Assembly: GCA_023512255.1 (NCBI GenBank)
Contig: JAILZY010000129.1
Span: 1-8,175, forward strand
Origin: a bacterium
GTDB lineage: Bacteria; SZUA-182; DTGQ01
Length of the DNA stretch: 8,175 nt
Direction of reading: 5' to 3'
Shown: one piece after another, positions 1 through 5,977 of the stretch
Position numbering within the stretch: the first letter of the stretch is position 1
Layout: each line of letters opens with the position of its first letter
The notes under the pieces: generated by a model
What the model was told of the DNA's origin: nothing
The model's database searches: none
The model's input: only the letters and a program-made list of their open reading frames with translations
Made by a program: the position numbers and the translations under genes

Positions 1-72
1 ACTATTGTCTTTTACCTCAATACCCTTACCCTGCGGCTTATCTCCTCCTCCTAATTTAAACATGGGGAACAT
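1..72 (-). CDS. Possible 5' end of an unidentified gene, partial
   Basis: Inside the left repeat arm an open frame starts at ATG 72-70 (second in-frame ATG at 63-61) and runs off the window edge after 24 codons. Its product begins MFPMFKLGGG and continues KPQGKGIEVKDNS, with a Gly-rich stretch and then a charged one. It follows the HD-GYP stop codon by 23 nt on the same strand, which would fit an operon. No Shine-Dalgarno sequence precedes either ATG. The frame contains a purine run (GGAGGAGGAG) that could instead be the ribosome site of a gene lying further out. I do not recognise the protein. The same 24 codons occur at the right end. Confidence 0.3.
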   Translation of the reverse strand, partial: MFPMFKLGGGDKPQGKGIEVKDNS

Positions 73-75
73 CTG
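1..75. repeat. 75-bp perfect inverted repeat, left arm
   Basis: The first 75 bases are the exact reverse complement of the last 75 (8101-8175). The match stops abruptly: base 76 onward (aagggttgg) shares nothing with the base inside the right arm (gtctgtttc on the complement). Because both arms lie at the extreme ends, the full repeat probably continues outside the window. It could be a dispersed element, two inverted copies of one gene start, or a graph junction left by short-read assembly. The sequence fact is certain; the cause is not. Confidence 0.95.
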
Positions 76-95
76 AAGGGTTGGATATTCGGATA

Positions 96-1328
96 TTAGA
101 CCTTGCCGCTTTCTAAAAACTGCCTGATATCGACCTCAATCTTGGCAGGATCAAGGCATCTGCTGATTCCTATTTTCTGGTATTGTTCTGAAGCCAGATC
201 AATCACCTGAGGCTCTTTCAGTCGCCGATACTGCGAGTCATACAAAGCTAATATAGTTGGCCGCTCCAGATTAAGATGATTTATCTCAGTCACAATGCCG
301 ATTTGTCGGCTATCGAGCTCAACTACGGTCCCAATCGGATAAATGCCAAGGCATTGGATAAACTTGAGGAGGTAGGAAAAACAAAAATCTCTCTCTCCCT
401 GCTCAAGCATTTTGGCTATAGCTACAGCAGGTGACATGGCCGATCTATACGGCCGATCGCTGGTCAGGGCATCGAAAACGTCGGCAACGGCTGCTATTAG
501 GGCAAATTGATTTATCCTAAAGCCCTTCAACCCCAGTGGATAGCCACTTCCATCAAAGCGCTCATGGTGTTGATAAGCAAGATGTACCGAGTCCCAGCGG
601 ATATGAGGACATCGGGAGAGTATCTCTTGTGAATATTCAGGATGTTTTTTGATGATCGAAAATTCTTCCTCAGTTAACCTGCCGAGTTTATTGATAATCT
701 TTTCTGGAATCCTCACCTTGCCGATATCATGTAGGAGAGCCCCGACCCCAAGGGCGATTAAATCTTCTTTATCGAAAAACAGATATCTGCCAACAGTAAT
801 GCAGAGGCAGGAAACATTTAACGAGTGGTAAAAAGTATAGGCATCATAGTTTTTAATCATGCCTAAACTGAGAAAAGCATCTTTGTTCCTGAAAACGCTT
901 TCAACCGCGGCGTCGGCAACCTTGAAAATTTCATTCCAGTTGATGGGCTTTCCTTTAGCTGCCCTATGGTAGGCATCTTCAAGAATCTTTCGGGTTTGAT
1001 AATAGATCTTTCGGGATGTTTTAAGCTCTTCCTGGCGAGGGACTATGTCCTGTAACTTCGCACACTCTCCCTCATCTATCCCTTTAAGTCTCCACTTGCT
1101 AACTAGATCCCTTCCATAATCCTGATTTCTGGTCTCAAAATTATACAGCCCTCGCTCAGTATCCACATAGACATAGGTGGCCCCACACTTTTGGAGCTTA
1201 GCCAGGTCCTCTTCCGAGCTGATAATGAAGCTGTTGCGCAAGAAGGGATGCTTAAACCAGGAGATATCGAGGCTGTGAACATACATCCCGATTTTAACTT
1301 CAGCTATACTCAGCTTTTTTATGGCCAT
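96..1328 (-). CDS. HD-GYP domain cyclic-di-GMP phosphodiesterase with N-terminal DUF3391-like domain
   Basis: A predicted cytoplasmic protein of 410 residues that should hydrolyse cyclic di-GMP to pGpG or GMP. Residues 1 to about 100 look like DUF3391 (KIGMYVHSLDISW, then a GATYVYVDTERG strand). The HD-GYP domain spans about 140-330. Visible ligands and motifs are H168 (YHSLNV), the HD pair H200-D201 in LLHDIGKVRIP, H229, H254-H255 in QHHERFDGSGYP with GYP at 262-264, and D283 in VADVFDALTSDRPYR. All signature motifs are intact, so it is probably active. A small beta-rich tail (about 330-375) follows. There are no membrane segments. The ATG at 1328 has only a weak upstream purine stretch. It is divergent from the channel gene. 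The family call is firm; the signal sensed and the target process are unknown. Confidence 0.93.
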   Translation of the reverse strand: MAIKKLSIAEVKIGMYVHSLDISWFKHPFLRNSFIISSEEDLAKLQKCGATYVYVDTERGLYNFETRNQDYGRDLVSKWRLKGIDEGECAKLQDIVPRQEELKTSRKIYYQTRKILEDAYHRAAKGKPINWNEIFKVADAAVESVFRNKDAFLSLGMIKNYDAYTFYHSLNVSCLCITVGRYLFFDKEDLIALGVGALLHDIGKVRIPEKIINKLGRLTEEEFSIIKKHPEYSQEILSRCPHIRWDSVHLAYQHHERFDGSGYPLGLKGFRINQFALIAAVADVFDALTSDRPYRSAMSPAVAIAKMLEQGERDFCFSYLLKFIQCLGIYPIGTVVELDSRQIGIVTEINHLNLERPTILALYDSQYRRLKEPQVIDLASEQYQKIGISRCLDPAKIEVDIRQFLESGKV

Positions 1329-1413
1329 ATCTTTTGAAGCTCAAAAAAGAAAAAAACCAAATATCCTGAATATTGTGAGAGAGTTCCTTTAATTTCAGAT
1401 CTCGGTAGGTAGT

Positions 1414-1453
1414 ATTGAAAATATCGTCTTTTTATTGAAAATATCACCTTTTT
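1414..1453. repeat. 20-bp tandem direct repeat, two copies
   Basis: The unit attgaaaatatcgtcttttt (1414-1433) is followed directly by attgaaaatatcaccttttt (1434-1453), 18 of 20 bases identical. It lies about 86-125 bp upstream of the HD-GYP start codon, a position suited to an operator or activator site. AT-rich sequence makes chance similarity easier, but the exact abutment and the length argue for a real duplication. Confidence 0.75.
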
Positions 1454-1469
1454 AAGGATTGGTTTTCTT

Positions 1470-1485
1470 TATGCATATATGCATA
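1470..1485. repeat. 16-bp perfect palindrome tatgcatatatgcata
   Basis: The sequence equals its own reverse complement over 16 bases, with ATGCAT half-sites around a TATA centre. It ends at the start of a TTGACA hexamer (1486-1491) that could be a rightward -35 box. A dimeric regulator could bind here, but the alternating purine-pyrimidine AT composition also makes such palindromes easy to form by chance. Confidence 0.6.
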
Positions 1486-1514
1486 TTGACATATTGAACA
1501 TGTAAAACATGTAA
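1482..1514. repeat. Two abutting exact tandem pairs (8 bp x2, then 9 bp x2)
   Basis: catattga occurs at 1482-1489 and 1490-1497; aacatgtaa occurs at 1497-1505 and 1506-1514. The second pair contains two ACATGT palindromes 9 bp apart. Both pairs overlap the candidate rightward promoter, so a bound protein would sit on its spacer and -10 region. The repeats are plain in the sequence; the function is inferred. Confidence 0.65.
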
Positions 1515-1515
1515 A
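1486..1515 (+). promoter_or_regulatory. Candidate sigma-70 promoter, rightward
   Basis: There is a perfect TTGACA at 1486-1491 and TGTAAA at 1510-1515, a 4 of 6 match to TATAAT, with an 18-bp spacer. It would transcribe towards the small ORF at 1625 and the channel gene at 1903, giving a leader of nearly 400 nt to the channel. It overlaps the tandem pairs and abuts the 16-bp palindrome. The -10 box is mediocre, so this stays a candidate. Confidence 0.35.
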
Positions 1516-1624
1516 GAGCCGCCTGATTCTGGGATATGATTTGATGGGTTTAAGATTAGGATCTTATGGGGTAATGGTGGGATAGCCAGCAAAAAAGTAT
1601 GACTGAGGATAAGCCGATAACAAA

Positions 1625-1780
1625 ATGAAGAGTACTTTCCTTGCTCTATTTTTTTCAGCCCGTATATTTTTTACTACCATAATCATAAATTTTATTGCCA
1701 TAATCATAATTGGTCCTCTCGCTAACAAAATGCGAAAGTTGGGCGGACCCAAGGTCCACTTATTACAATTGATTGGGTAA
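1625..1780 (+). CDS. Possible small single-pass membrane protein, 51 residues
   Basis: An ATG-initiated frame encodes a short peptide starting MKSTFLALFFSARIFF, with a hydrophobic stretch over about residues 5-30 (TTIIINFIAIIIG), a basic patch (NKMRK) and the tail LGGPKVHLLQLIG. This is the usual pattern for a one-pass membrane peptide with a positive cytoplasmic side. It is read in the same direction as the channel, 122 bp upstream. A 12-bp direct repeat, ccataatcataa at 1677-1688 and 1698-1709, lies in frame with a 21-base (seven-codon) period. There is no good Shine-Dalgarno at normal spacing. A 9-codon frame (ATG at 1599) ends in a TGA that overlaps this start as ATGA, so translational coupling is conceivable. 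I do not recognise the family, and T-rich DNA can yield hydrophobic ORFs by chance. Confidence 0.33.
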   Translation: MKSTFLALFFSARIFFTTIIINFIAIIIIGPLANKMRKLGGPKVHLLQLIG

Positions 1781-1823
1781 TTGGATATGCTCTCGCACTT
1801 GGCGATAAAACCAATAAATCATA

Positions 1824-1867
1824 ATGCATAATTCCAAACATCACGATGCATAATTCCAAGCATCACG
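1824..1867. repeat. 22-bp iteron-like tandem repeats upstream of channel gene
   Basis: atgcataattccaaacatca-cg (1824-1845) is followed directly by a copy at 1846-1867 that differs at one base (a to g). A degenerate third ccaa..atca core starts at 1811, so cores begin at 1811, 1834 and 1856, spaced 23 and 22 bp or about two helical turns. The array ends 35 bp before the channel GTG start. This arrangement resembles an operator with cooperative sites. It could also be a simple slippage duplication. Confidence 0.8.
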
Positions 1868-1891
1868 GGAGAATAACTGACCAGCTTGTTT

Positions 1892-1896
1892 AAGGA
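1892..1896 (+). promoter_or_regulatory. Ribosome binding site fixing the GTG start of the channel gene
   Basis: AAGGA lies 6 nt before GTG at 1903. The nearby GTG at 1898 and ATG at 1901 run straight into TGA, so GTG 1903 is the only well-placed start. Confidence 0.7.
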
Positions 1897-1902
1897 TGTG
1901 AT

Positions 1903-2829
1903 GTGAAATTGAGTGCCGACCTGTCATCGCCGCAGATTCAATCCTCAGATATCTTGCAGGCCAGCCTTGAGCCGGTCATTCCTGATGAAGTCAAATATTT
2001 CGAAGAGCTTGCCCGACAGGAAAAGCGCCTTCGGAATTTCGAGAAGGCCGGTAATATGTTTATGAATCTGGCTAACTGGTATGAAAGCCAAAATGAATGC
2101 ATCCTGCGGAAAAAGTGGGAACGGGCCGGACATTACCATTTCATGGCTGGAGAATGTCTGGTCCGCTGCGCCCAGAGCAATATTGGGTCATCCAATAAAA
2201 ACTGGCATGAGCTGGCCAGCCTGGAATATGCCCGCTCGGTCGAATGTTATCTTAAGAACCCCGAAGATGTCTATTTTCACCGGGAGGCGTTTAATCTGGC
2301 CATCAAGGAATTCAAGATGATCCCCAAAGGGCAGGGGCTGCTTTACAGCCAGATCGAGGAGGCCGAGCGGATTAGCAAGCACCTGATTGACATGACCTAC
2401 AAGAAATTTATCGCCATGTTGGATGAGATGACCTTTACCAAGGATAGCGATCAGTTAACTGTTGAATACTGCCATTGGAAGGCCAGCCAGACCAAGAGCA
2501 AGGGGCTCAAAGTATGGTACTGGTTCTGGGGAATGACCAGCAAGTACGGAACCAGTGTTACCCGGTGGATTCTCTGGATGCTGTTTGTCATCAGCCTATT
2601 CAGCGGTTTTTATTACTTCACTGATATGGCCATCAATGTTCCTCTGAGCGGCTTTGATAAGGTCTTCCAATGTCTTTACTTTAGTGTAGTTACGGTAACT
2701 ACCCTTGGATATGGGGATATCTATCCGAAAACCAGCTTTGGCATGGCTCTGGTCATTGTCGAAGTATTCTTTGGTCAATTGATGTTCTGGGTGATGATGA
2801 CTATTCTGGCCAAGAAGATCTTCCGATAG
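1903..2829 (+). CDS. Two-TM potassium-type ion channel with N-terminal helical-repeat (TPR/SNAP-like) domain
   Basis: A predicted inner-membrane cation channel of 308 residues. Residues about 30-170 are soluble and helical, with repeated A-x2-Y/F helix pairs resembling TPR or SNAP repeats (FEKAGNMFMNLANWY, AGHYHFMAGECLVRC, ASLEYARSVECYLK). A basic, aromatic linker (K203 to W209, VWYWFW) leads to TM1 (about 221-240), the pore helix and filter TVTTLGYGDIYP (GYG at 269-271, then D272), and TM2 (about 277-303). The protein stops right after TM2, so it lacks the C-terminal RCK domain of many prokaryotic channels. The pore matches the Ion_trans_2 family, and TxGYGD is the classic K+ filter. The N-terminal domain also carries C66, C85, C89, C115 and C190. 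It starts at GTG with a good ribosome site. It is divergent from the HD-GYP gene and converges on mutS with 34 bp between stops. The channel call is firm; the N-domain class and ligand are inferred. Confidence 0.88.
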   Translation: MKLSADLSSPQIQSSDILQASLEPVIPDEVKYFEELARQEKRLRNFEKAGNMFMNLANWYESQNECILRKKWERAGHYHFMAGECLVRCAQSNIGSSNKNWHELASLEYARSVECYLKNPEDVYFHREAFNLAIKEFKMIPKGQGLLYSQIEEAERISKHLIDMTYKKFIAMLDEMTFTKDSDQLTVEYCHWKASQTKSKGLKVWYWFWGMTSKYGTSVTRWILWMLFVISLFSGFYYFTDMAINVPLSGFDKVFQCLYFSVVTVTTLGYGDIYPKTSFGMALVIVEVFFGQLMFWVMMTILAKKIFR

Positions 2830-2863
2830 AAAACGATTAAAAAAAGATAAGGGATTAAGGCTT

Positions 2864-5554
2864 TCACCCACCGAGAAATTTTTGCCACTTTCTGAGCAAC
2901 TTGAGCGCCGCCTGTCCATTGAGTTTTCCAAGATCGAGCGCTCGAAGCTCTGCGGCTACATACTCTTGGGGATCGGTGAATAGGGAAAGTTGCCTACCCT
3001 TCCCACGATGCGCCTTTATGAAGGGAGAAGAGTCAGCAGTCTCAAGATCATGCTTTTCTAAAGAGGTGAGGATTTGTCTGGCCCGCTCGATAACCTCAGG
3101 CGGCAGGCCAGCCAGTCTGGCTACATGGATACCATAGCTTTTGTCAGCACTCCCAGGCATGATCCGGCGCAGGAAAACCACCTCATCGTTCCACTCCCGC
3201 ACCGCTACAGTATAATTTTGCACCCTGTCCAGAGAATCCGCCAATCGGGTTAGCTCATGGTAGTGAGTGGCAAACAAGGTCTTGGCCCTTACTCTTTCGC
3301 TGTGTAGGTATTCGGCTACAGCCCAGGCAATGCTGATTCCGTCAAAGGTGCTGGTCCCACGGCCAATTTCATCCAGGATGATCAGACTGCGACTGGTGGC
3401 ATTGTTTAGGATATTGGCGGTTTCATTCATCTCAACCATAAAGGTGCTCTGCCCTTTGACCAGATTGTCGGATGCGCCCACTCGGGTGAATATCCGGTCC
3501 ACTAAGCCGATCGTTGCCTCTTTGGCCGGCACGAAACTTCCCAGGTGAGCCATCAGGGTGATCAGAGCCACCTGTCGGATATAGGTGGATTTGCCAGCCA
3601 TATTGGGACCAGTGATAATCAGGAGCTGATTTTTCTCCTCATCAAGAGTAGTGTCATTAGGGACAAAGCGCTCATCTTTTAACATCTGCTCAACTACTGG
3701 ATGGCGGCCTTCGACAATCCTAATGGCTGATCCGTCGTTTACCGTCGGCCTGACATAATTGTAGCGGCAAGCGACCTCAGCCAGAGCAGCTAAAACATCT
3801 ATGGTGGCCAGGCTTCGGGAGGTATCCTGTATCCGCTCTACCTGCGGAGAGAGTTTGGACAAAAGCTCCTGGAAAAGAGCCTTTTCCATCTCCACCATTT
3901 TCTCATGAGCAGTCAAAACCCTGGTCTCATAATCCTTTAGCTCGGCGGTTATGTAGCGCTCGCCATTAGCAATGGTCTGCTTGCGGATGTAGTGGTCAGG
4001 GACCAGGGCCAAATTGGCCTTGGTTACTTCGATATAGTAGCCAAAAACTTTATTATATCTTACCTTAAGCGAAGAGATGCCGGTTTTTTGACGCTCTTCA
4101 CTCTCCAGCCGAGCGATCCAGCTCTTGCCTTCAAAGGCTAGCTGGCGAAGCTCATCGAGTTGCGCTGAATAGCCCGCTCGGATAAGGCCGATCTCCTCCG
4201 ATGGGGGAGGCGGAGGATCAGCCAGGGTTAGATCGATCCACTGATAAACATCCTGAAGCTCATCGCATGATTTGGCCAAAGAGGCCAAAAGTGATGGGTC
4301 AGGCTCTTTGGGCAGCAGGGCTTTTATCTGCGGCAGCAAGGCAGCCGAATTTTTCAAAGCGATAAGATCCTGGGCTGAAGCAGAGCAAAGAGCCACTTTT
4401 CCGCAAATCCGCTCAAGGTCTGAGATTTTTTTAAGCAGCTCCCGAATCTTTTGCCGGACACTCTGCCTATTGGCCAAAAACTCTACAGCCTCAAGCCGCT
4501 GATTTATCTTCTCGACCTGCAGTAAGGGATGAAGAATCCACTGCTTGAGCATCCGGCCTCCCATTGAGGTTTCAGTCAGGTCAAGTACAGCCAAAAGAGA
4601 GCTACCCCGTTTTGCATCCTGCCAGGAAGAGATAAGCTCAAGATGCTGCTGCGTGGCGGCATCAATGGTCATGTACTCGCTCAAAGTATACCAGCGGGGT
4701 CGGCGCAGATGGGCAAGATCTCGTTTTTGGGTTATGTGCAGATAAGATATGACTGCCGCGGCTGACAATATGGCCAGACTGCTGCCTTCACAGCCAAGTC
4801 CATCCAGGGAGTGAACCTTAAAGTGTTTCAGAAGACACTGCCGGGCAGACTCCTCCCGATAATGATCATCGTCCCGATATTCAATGCGAATCTGGGGAAG
4901 TTCAGCCCAGAGCTTGCGAAAAGAAGGCTCATCGGCCAAGGAGCGAGGAATTATCATCTCCCGCGGGGCCTTGCGAAAAAGCTCAGCTTCGAGCTTCTGA
5001 TACCAGTCTGCACCCTGATATTCAGTTATCCACAGCTCACCGGTTGAGATATCGGCAAAGGTCAACCCAAGGCAGGAAGACTTGAGAGCCAAAGCGCCCA
5101 GGAAATTATTCTCCTTTCCCCGAAGCAGGTTCGATTCGATGATCGTACCCGGAGTAACCACCCTGATCACTTCCCGCTGGACAATCCCCTTGGCTTTTTT
5201 GGGGTCTTCCACCTGATCGCAGACAGCCACTGTGTAGCCTTCCCTAATCAGCCGGGCAATGTAGCCTTCAGCTGCATGATAAGGGACGCCACAAAGTGGC
5301 ACGGCTTTTTCCTTATTCCGGTCTCGGCTGGTCAGGGTAAGTTGAAGCACCCGCGAGGCGATTTCAGCATCTTCGCCGAACATCTCATAAAAATCACCCA
5401 GCCGAAAAAAAAGGATAGCCTCACGATATTCCTGTTTGATCCGATTATACTGCTGCATCATGGGCGTCAAGGAAGCATCGGCGAAGGTCGAAAGAGGAGT
5501 CTTCTGATCACCTTCATCAGGGCTGGGGTGATGGGATTGGCTGCGGTTGATCAT
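2864..5554 (-). CDS. mutS: DNA mismatch repair protein MutS
   Basis: MutS recognises mismatches and small loops and, with MutL, starts post-replicative repair. From ATG 5554 it has 896 residues, against 853 in E. coli. Visible features are the mismatch-reading F55-Y56-E57 in RLGDFYEMF, connector, core and clamp regions with the usual DPPPPP stretch before GLIRAGYSAQLDELR, Walker A GPNMAGKST (649-657), Walker B LIILDEIGRGTS with D728-E729, the ATPase histidine H764 in FATHYHEL, a beta-clamp motif QLSLF (855-859) and an intact C-terminal dimerisation tail. It is complete. The start is uncertain. The frame extends to TTG 5635 without a ribosome site. GTG 5566 has AAGG 8 nt upstream. Family alignment begins only near TPMMQQY (codon 5461), leaving a linker of about 30 residues. 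It has MutS rather than MutS2 architecture. Confidence 0.97.
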   Translation of the reverse strand: MINRSQSHHPSPDEGDQKTPLSTFADASLTPMMQQYNRIKQEYREAILFFRLGDFYEMFGEDAEIASRVLQLTLTSRDRNKEKAVPLCGVPYHAAEGYIARLIREGYTVAVCDQVEDPKKAKGIVQREVIRVVTPGTIIESNLLRGKENNFLGALALKSSCLGLTFADISTGELWITEYQGADWYQKLEAELFRKAPREMIIPRSLADEPSFRKLWAELPQIRIEYRDDDHYREESARQCLLKHFKVHSLDGLGCEGSSLAILSAAAVISYLHITQKRDLAHLRRPRWYTLSEYMTIDAATQQHLELISSWQDAKRGSSLLAVLDLTETSMGGRMLKQWILHPLLQVEKINQRLEAVEFLANRQSVRQKIRELLKKISDLERICGKVALCSASAQDLIALKNSAALLPQIKALLPKEPDPSLLASLAKSCDELQDVYQWIDLTLADPPPPPSEEIGLIRAGYSAQLDELRQLAFEGKSWIARLESEERQKTGISSLKVRYNKVFGYYIEVTKANLALVPDHYIRKQTIANGERYITAELKDYETRVLTAHEKMVEMEKALFQELLSKLSPQVERIQDTSRSLATIDVLAALAEVACRYNYVRPTVNDGSAIRIVEGRHPVVEQMLKDERFVPNDTTLDEEKNQLLIITGPNMAGKSTYIRQVALITLMAHLGSFVPAKEATIGLVDRIFTRVGASDNLVKGQSTFMVEMNETANILNNATSRSLIILDEIGRGTSTFDGISIAWAVAEYLHSERVRAKTLFATHYHELTRLADSLDRVQNYTVAVREWNDEVVFLRRIMPGSADKSYGIHVARLAGLPPEVIERARQILTSLEKHDLETADSSPFIKAHRGKGRQLSLFTDPQEYVAAELRALDLGKLNGQAALKLLRKWQKFLGG

Positions 5555-5704
5555 TGGATAATTCACCAAAGGTGCCTTATTTCTGTATCTGCCGAGTTGA
5601 GAAATTTTTATATTTATTTTCCTATTATTTTTCAAAAAATTAGCTCAAAAAGCGTTTCTATATTTTTTAGAAAATTTAAGCGACCAACCATAATGAGTTA
5701 TAAC

Positions 5705-5718
5705 ATCCTGGCCAGGAT
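5705..5718. repeat. 14-bp perfect palindrome ATCCTGGCCAGGAT
   Basis: This GC-centred perfect palindrome stands out in otherwise AT-rich DNA. It lies 11-24 bp beyond the candidate mutS -10 box, so it covers roughly the first 20 transcribed bases, a classic place for a repressor operator. It is flanked by CATAATG (5689-5695) and its reverse complement CATTATG (5746-5752). No regulator is identified. Confidence 0.65.
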
Positions 5719-5728
5719 AATTATTTCA

Positions 5729-5756
5729 ATTCTCTATTGCTACGCCATTATGTCAA
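5729..5756 (-). promoter_or_regulatory. Candidate sigma-70 promoter for mutS
   Basis: On the minus strand there is a perfect TTGACA (5756-5751), a 16-bp spacer and GAGAAT (5734-5729), a 4 of 6 match to TATAAT. Transcription would start near 5722 and give a leader of about 155-165 nt before the mutS start codon. The -35 is convincing; the -10 and the spacing are only fair. Confidence 0.42.
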
Positions 5757-5977
5757 GTTATACATTAGACTTTATCGTAACTATAAGTAATTGAAAATAA
5801 ACAATTTTTAAAAAACTAAGATTCAAACTAACTCTTTATATATCAATAGGTTACTTAAAACTAAATTTTTATTGGAAATGAAAGTCTATAAATAACAATA
5901 AATTATAAAAATAATTTCCGATTAAGTCTACTATTATGGTCTGGCCCTTAAGCTCAAAAGCAGCTGGAGAGAGAAGA

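Larger units (their letters stand above)
1329..1902. promoter_or_regulatory. 574-bp divergent intergenic region, repeat-rich
   Basis: This stretch lies between the divergent HD-GYP and channel genes. It contains a 20-bp tandem pair (1414-1453), a 16-bp palindrome (1470-1485), abutting 8-bp and 9-bp tandem pairs (1482-1514), a candidate rightward promoter (1486-1515), a possible small membrane-peptide gene (1625-1780) and 22-bp iteron-like repeats (1824-1867). No riboswitch class or tRNA was recognised. The density of repeats spaced at about 20-22 bp, two helical turns, suggests regulator binding on one DNA face. That reading is inference. Confidence 0.5.
5555..5977. promoter_or_regulatory. 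AT-rich spacer between lapB and mutS
   Basis: About 420 bp of markedly AT-rich DNA. The lapB-proximal half (about 5780-5977) is full of stops in all frames and shows no gene, RNA or convincing terminator. The mutS-proximal half holds a promoter candidate (5756-5729), a 14-bp palindrome (5705-5718) and a weak hairpin (arms 5655-5660 and 5668-5673). The stretch 5567-5635 is open in the mutS frame but has low-complexity codons, so I treat it as untranslated leader. Confidence 0.5.

Noticed and set aside
1551-1566. taagat-tagg-atctta hairpin
   Set aside because: A six-base AT-rich stem is too weak to support a function and is expected by chance in this composition.
1564-1752. A 62-codon minus-strand frame in the HD-GYP/channel spacer
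   Set aside because: It needs a TTG start, has no ribosome site and mirrors the T-rich stretch already read better on the plus strand as the 51-residue frame.
1745-1757. GGACC-caa-GGTCC hairpin as a terminator
   Set aside because: Only 5 bp of stem with a 3-nt loop and no following T run; it also lies within the candidate small ORF.
1414-1867. Possible CRISPR array from the several repeat pairs
   Set aside because: The repeats are of different sequences, occur two at a time and have no spacers; no cas gene is present.
1329-1902. A c-di-GMP or other riboswitch next to the HD-GYP and channel genes
   Set aside because: No GEMM consensus (GGNCAAAGC-type core with tetraloop receptor) or other known aptamer signature was found on either strand.
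2814-2863. Bidirectional terminator between the channel gene and mutS
   Set aside because: GAAGATCTTC has no loop and the nearby A/T runs are not preceded by a GC-rich stem; no terminator can be supported.
2864-5554. MutS2 or a truncated MutS
   Set aside because: The mismatch-binding FYE motif, the clamp region and the beta-clamp tail are all present and no Smr domain is seen, so it is a complete MutS1.
5276-5794. A 172-codon plus-strand frame over the mutS start
   Set aside because: More than half lies antisense to conserved mutS codons and the rest is AT-rich low-complexity sequence; it is a shadow.
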